This document shows positions 62,942 through 64,000 of a DNA stretch of 64,000 bases, piece by piece; position 1 is the stretch's first letter; each line of letters opens with the position of its first letter. Made by a program: the position numbers and the translations under genes. The stretch comes from Hoeflea_A sp965249925. GTDB lineage: Bacteria > Pseudomonadota > Alphaproteobacteria > Rhizobiales > Rhizobiaceae. The stretch is taken from assembly GCA_965249925.1 (NCBI GenBank), contig OZ252260.1, positions 4,836,001 through 4,900,000 of the forward strand, in the 5' to 3' direction. The notes beneath the pieces were generated by a model. That model had not been told where the DNA came from. It did no database searches and saw nothing but the letters and a program-made list of their open reading frames with translations.

Positions 62942-62954
62942 GAATGAATTATTC
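62942..62954. promoter_or_regulatory. Candidate RpiR operator 3 (GAAT-N5-ATTC)
   Basis: GAATGAATTATTC, extended to CGAAT...ATTCG, matches the two palindromes before murQ. It lies 95 bp before the RpiR start. A degenerate second copy (AGATAATTTATTC, 62975-62987) is centred 33 bp away, the same spacing as before murQ. Confidence 0.5.
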
Positions 62955-63049
62955 GAATCATTAATCTGGTCGTGAGATAATTTATTCCGAACTTGTTGAC
63001 AAAGCCGGTCTGACGCTCATCCTTTGTCGAACCCACTGCGGAGGCCCTT

Positions 63050-63913
63050 ATGTCGGTTCTTGTGAAGATCGGGGCGACGCTCGACACCATGTCTCCGGGC
63101 GACCGGCAGATCGGGCAATACATCGTTGAAAGACCCGAACAGGTGCTACGCCTGTCATCGGCGGCGCTGGCTGCGGAAACCGGCAGCAGTCAGTCGAGCA
63201 TCGTCAAGTTCAGCCAGAAACTGGGGTTCTCCGGTTATTCGGATCTCAAGCTGGCGGTCAGCGAGGCCCGTGCCCGCGGCCAGGACATTCCTGACGACCT
63301 GATTCACGGCACTATACAGTCCGGTGACGATTATGCGGTGGTCCTGAAAAAGCTTGTCGGCAGCAAGCTGATGTCCATCCAGCAGACCCTTCAGATGAAT
63401 CGCGAGACTGATATCCACCGGACACTCGGCTTGATGGCGGGCGCACGCCGCATCCAGCTGGTCGGTGTCGGTGCGTCGTCCCTGGTCGCCCGCGATTTCT
63501 CCTACAAGCTGCAGAAGCTTGGGCATAATGTGCAGTATGACAGCGACGTGCACGTCCAGATGGCCAACGCCTCGACGCTCGGTTCGGATGATGTGCTGTT
63601 TGCTTTGTCGTTTTCGGGATCGAGTGCCGAGACGGTCAAAATCGCCCGCTTCGCCAAGGGGCGCGGTGCCAGTGTCGTCGCCGTCGCTCGGGTGGCCAAA
63701 AACCCTCTGCACACACTTGCCGACGTTAAGCTCTACACGGTCGCCGATGAGGAAAAGGTCCGCAGTTCCGCCATCACCGCGCGCGATGCCCAATTGTCGC
63801 TCACGGATCTCCTATTCCTGTTGCTCATGCAGACTCAGCCCGACGCCCATGAGCACATCGCCAACAGCGAAGCGGCCATGGCCGCACTCAACACGCAGTC
63901 GCGGGGCACATGA
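63050..63913 (+). CDS. RpiR-family regulator with SIS domain (MurR-like)
   Basis: A 287-residue regulator with an N-terminal helix-turn-helix (about 1-75: MSPGDRQIGQYIVERPEQVLRLSSAALAAETGSSQSSIVKFSQKLGFSGYSDLKLAV) and a SIS sugar-phosphate domain (about 115-265: LVGVGASSLVARDFSYKLQKLG, FALSFSGSSAETVKIARFAKGRGASVVAV). GGAGG lies just upstream. RpiR/MurR-type proteins sense sugar phosphates such as MurNAc-6-phosphate. The matching palindromes before murQ suggest that it controls that operon. Confidence 0.92.
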   Translation: MSVLVKIGATLDTMSPGDRQIGQYIVERPEQVLRLSSAALAAETGSSQSSIVKFSQKLGFSGYSDLKLAVSEARARGQDIPDDLIHGTIQSGDDYAVVLKKLVGSKLMSIQQTLQMNRETDIHRTLGLMAGARRIQLVGVGASSLVARDFSYKLQKLGHNVQYDSDVHVQMANASTLGSDDVLFALSFSGSSAETVKIARFAKGRGASVVAVARVAKNPLHTLADVKLYTVADEEKVRSSAITARDAQLSLTDLLFLLLMQTQPDAHEHIANSEAAMAALNTQSRGT

Positions 63914-64000
63914 TGTAGATCTCGGCGTTAGCTGCGAGGCTGATCACACGACGGCGCGAATGGGTAACGCGGAACGAAGCCGGCGTTCGGTGTCGTCGCC

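Noticed and set aside
63944..64000. Possible tail of a minus-strand gene at the window end
   Set aside because: Only 18 codons are visible, too few to support a call.
1..64000. CRISPR array, rRNA, tRNA, intact transposase or integrase
   Set aside because: I saw no regular repeat-spacer pattern, no rRNA-like stretch, no cloverleaf-like sequence and no transposase or integrase motif. The anmK repeats are direct repeats of a gene end and not a CRISPR array.

Overview
This GC-rich window (roughly 60-65% by eye) looks like an alphaproteobacterial chromosome. It has three sets of TRAP-transporter genes (two complete or near-complete), many CaiB/BaiF CoA-transferases, GntR, LysR and RpiR regulators, tightly overlapping ATGA or TGATG gene junctions, and a DddP-like M24 protein typical of marine lineages. 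I see no rRNA, tRNA, CRISPR array or intact transposase.

Positions 14-36457 hold a large catabolic regulon. Its parts are a CitE-like lyase, an acyl-CoA dehydrogenase, three CaiB/BaiF CoA-transferases, two MmgE/PrpD proteins, a PaaK-like acyl-CoA ligase, a LeuCD-like hydro-lyase, HyuAB, an HMG-CoA-lyase-like enzyme, an enoyl-CoA hydratase, an aldehyde dehydrogenase, a VAO/GlcD-type flavoprotein, a TRAP importer, and several small or degenerate proteins. At least seven copies of an 18-bp palindrome, TGNTATA-N4-TATANCA, lie upstream of the separate transcription units, including the one encoding a GntR/HutC-type regulator (30644-31519). I infer that this protein controls the whole block. The substrate is unknown. 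The gene set suggests TRAP uptake of a carboxylate, CoA activation, isomerisation or (de)hydration, and cleavage by HMG-CoA-lyase and CitE-type lyases. Several members of hydrolase families in the block lack the expected catalytic nucleophile.

Positions 36565-37906 hold a carboxymuconolactone-decarboxylase/AhpD-like protein and an ECF sigma factor with a SnoaL-like tail. Positions 38077-47622 form a peptidoglycan-sugar recycling block: a MurA homologue, a BadF-type sugar kinase, MurQ, a Dpp-type ABC importer with a fused double ATPase, and AnmK. An RpiR/SIS regulator that probably belongs to this block lies at 63050-63913. GAAT-N5-ATTC palindromes occur both before that regulator and, twice, before murQ.

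The stretch from 47.7 to 62.4 kb separates anmK from the RpiR regulator and looks like layered insertions. The 3' end of anmK plus about 90 bp of downstream DNA occurs three times as direct repeats (47119-47710, about 51715-52042, 55460-56052), all ending at the same sequence. Between the first two copies are an adenylate cyclase-TolB-TPR protein, an SDR and a PhyH-type dioxygenase. Between the second and third are a DddP-like protein, another PhyH-type dioxygenase and a LysR regulator. After the third copy comes a LysR-linked minimal module (CaiB, HMG-CoA-lyase-like, DctP, DctQ and a frameshifted DctM) that parallels the core of the big regulon. A GNAT acetyltransferase and the RpiR regulator end the window.
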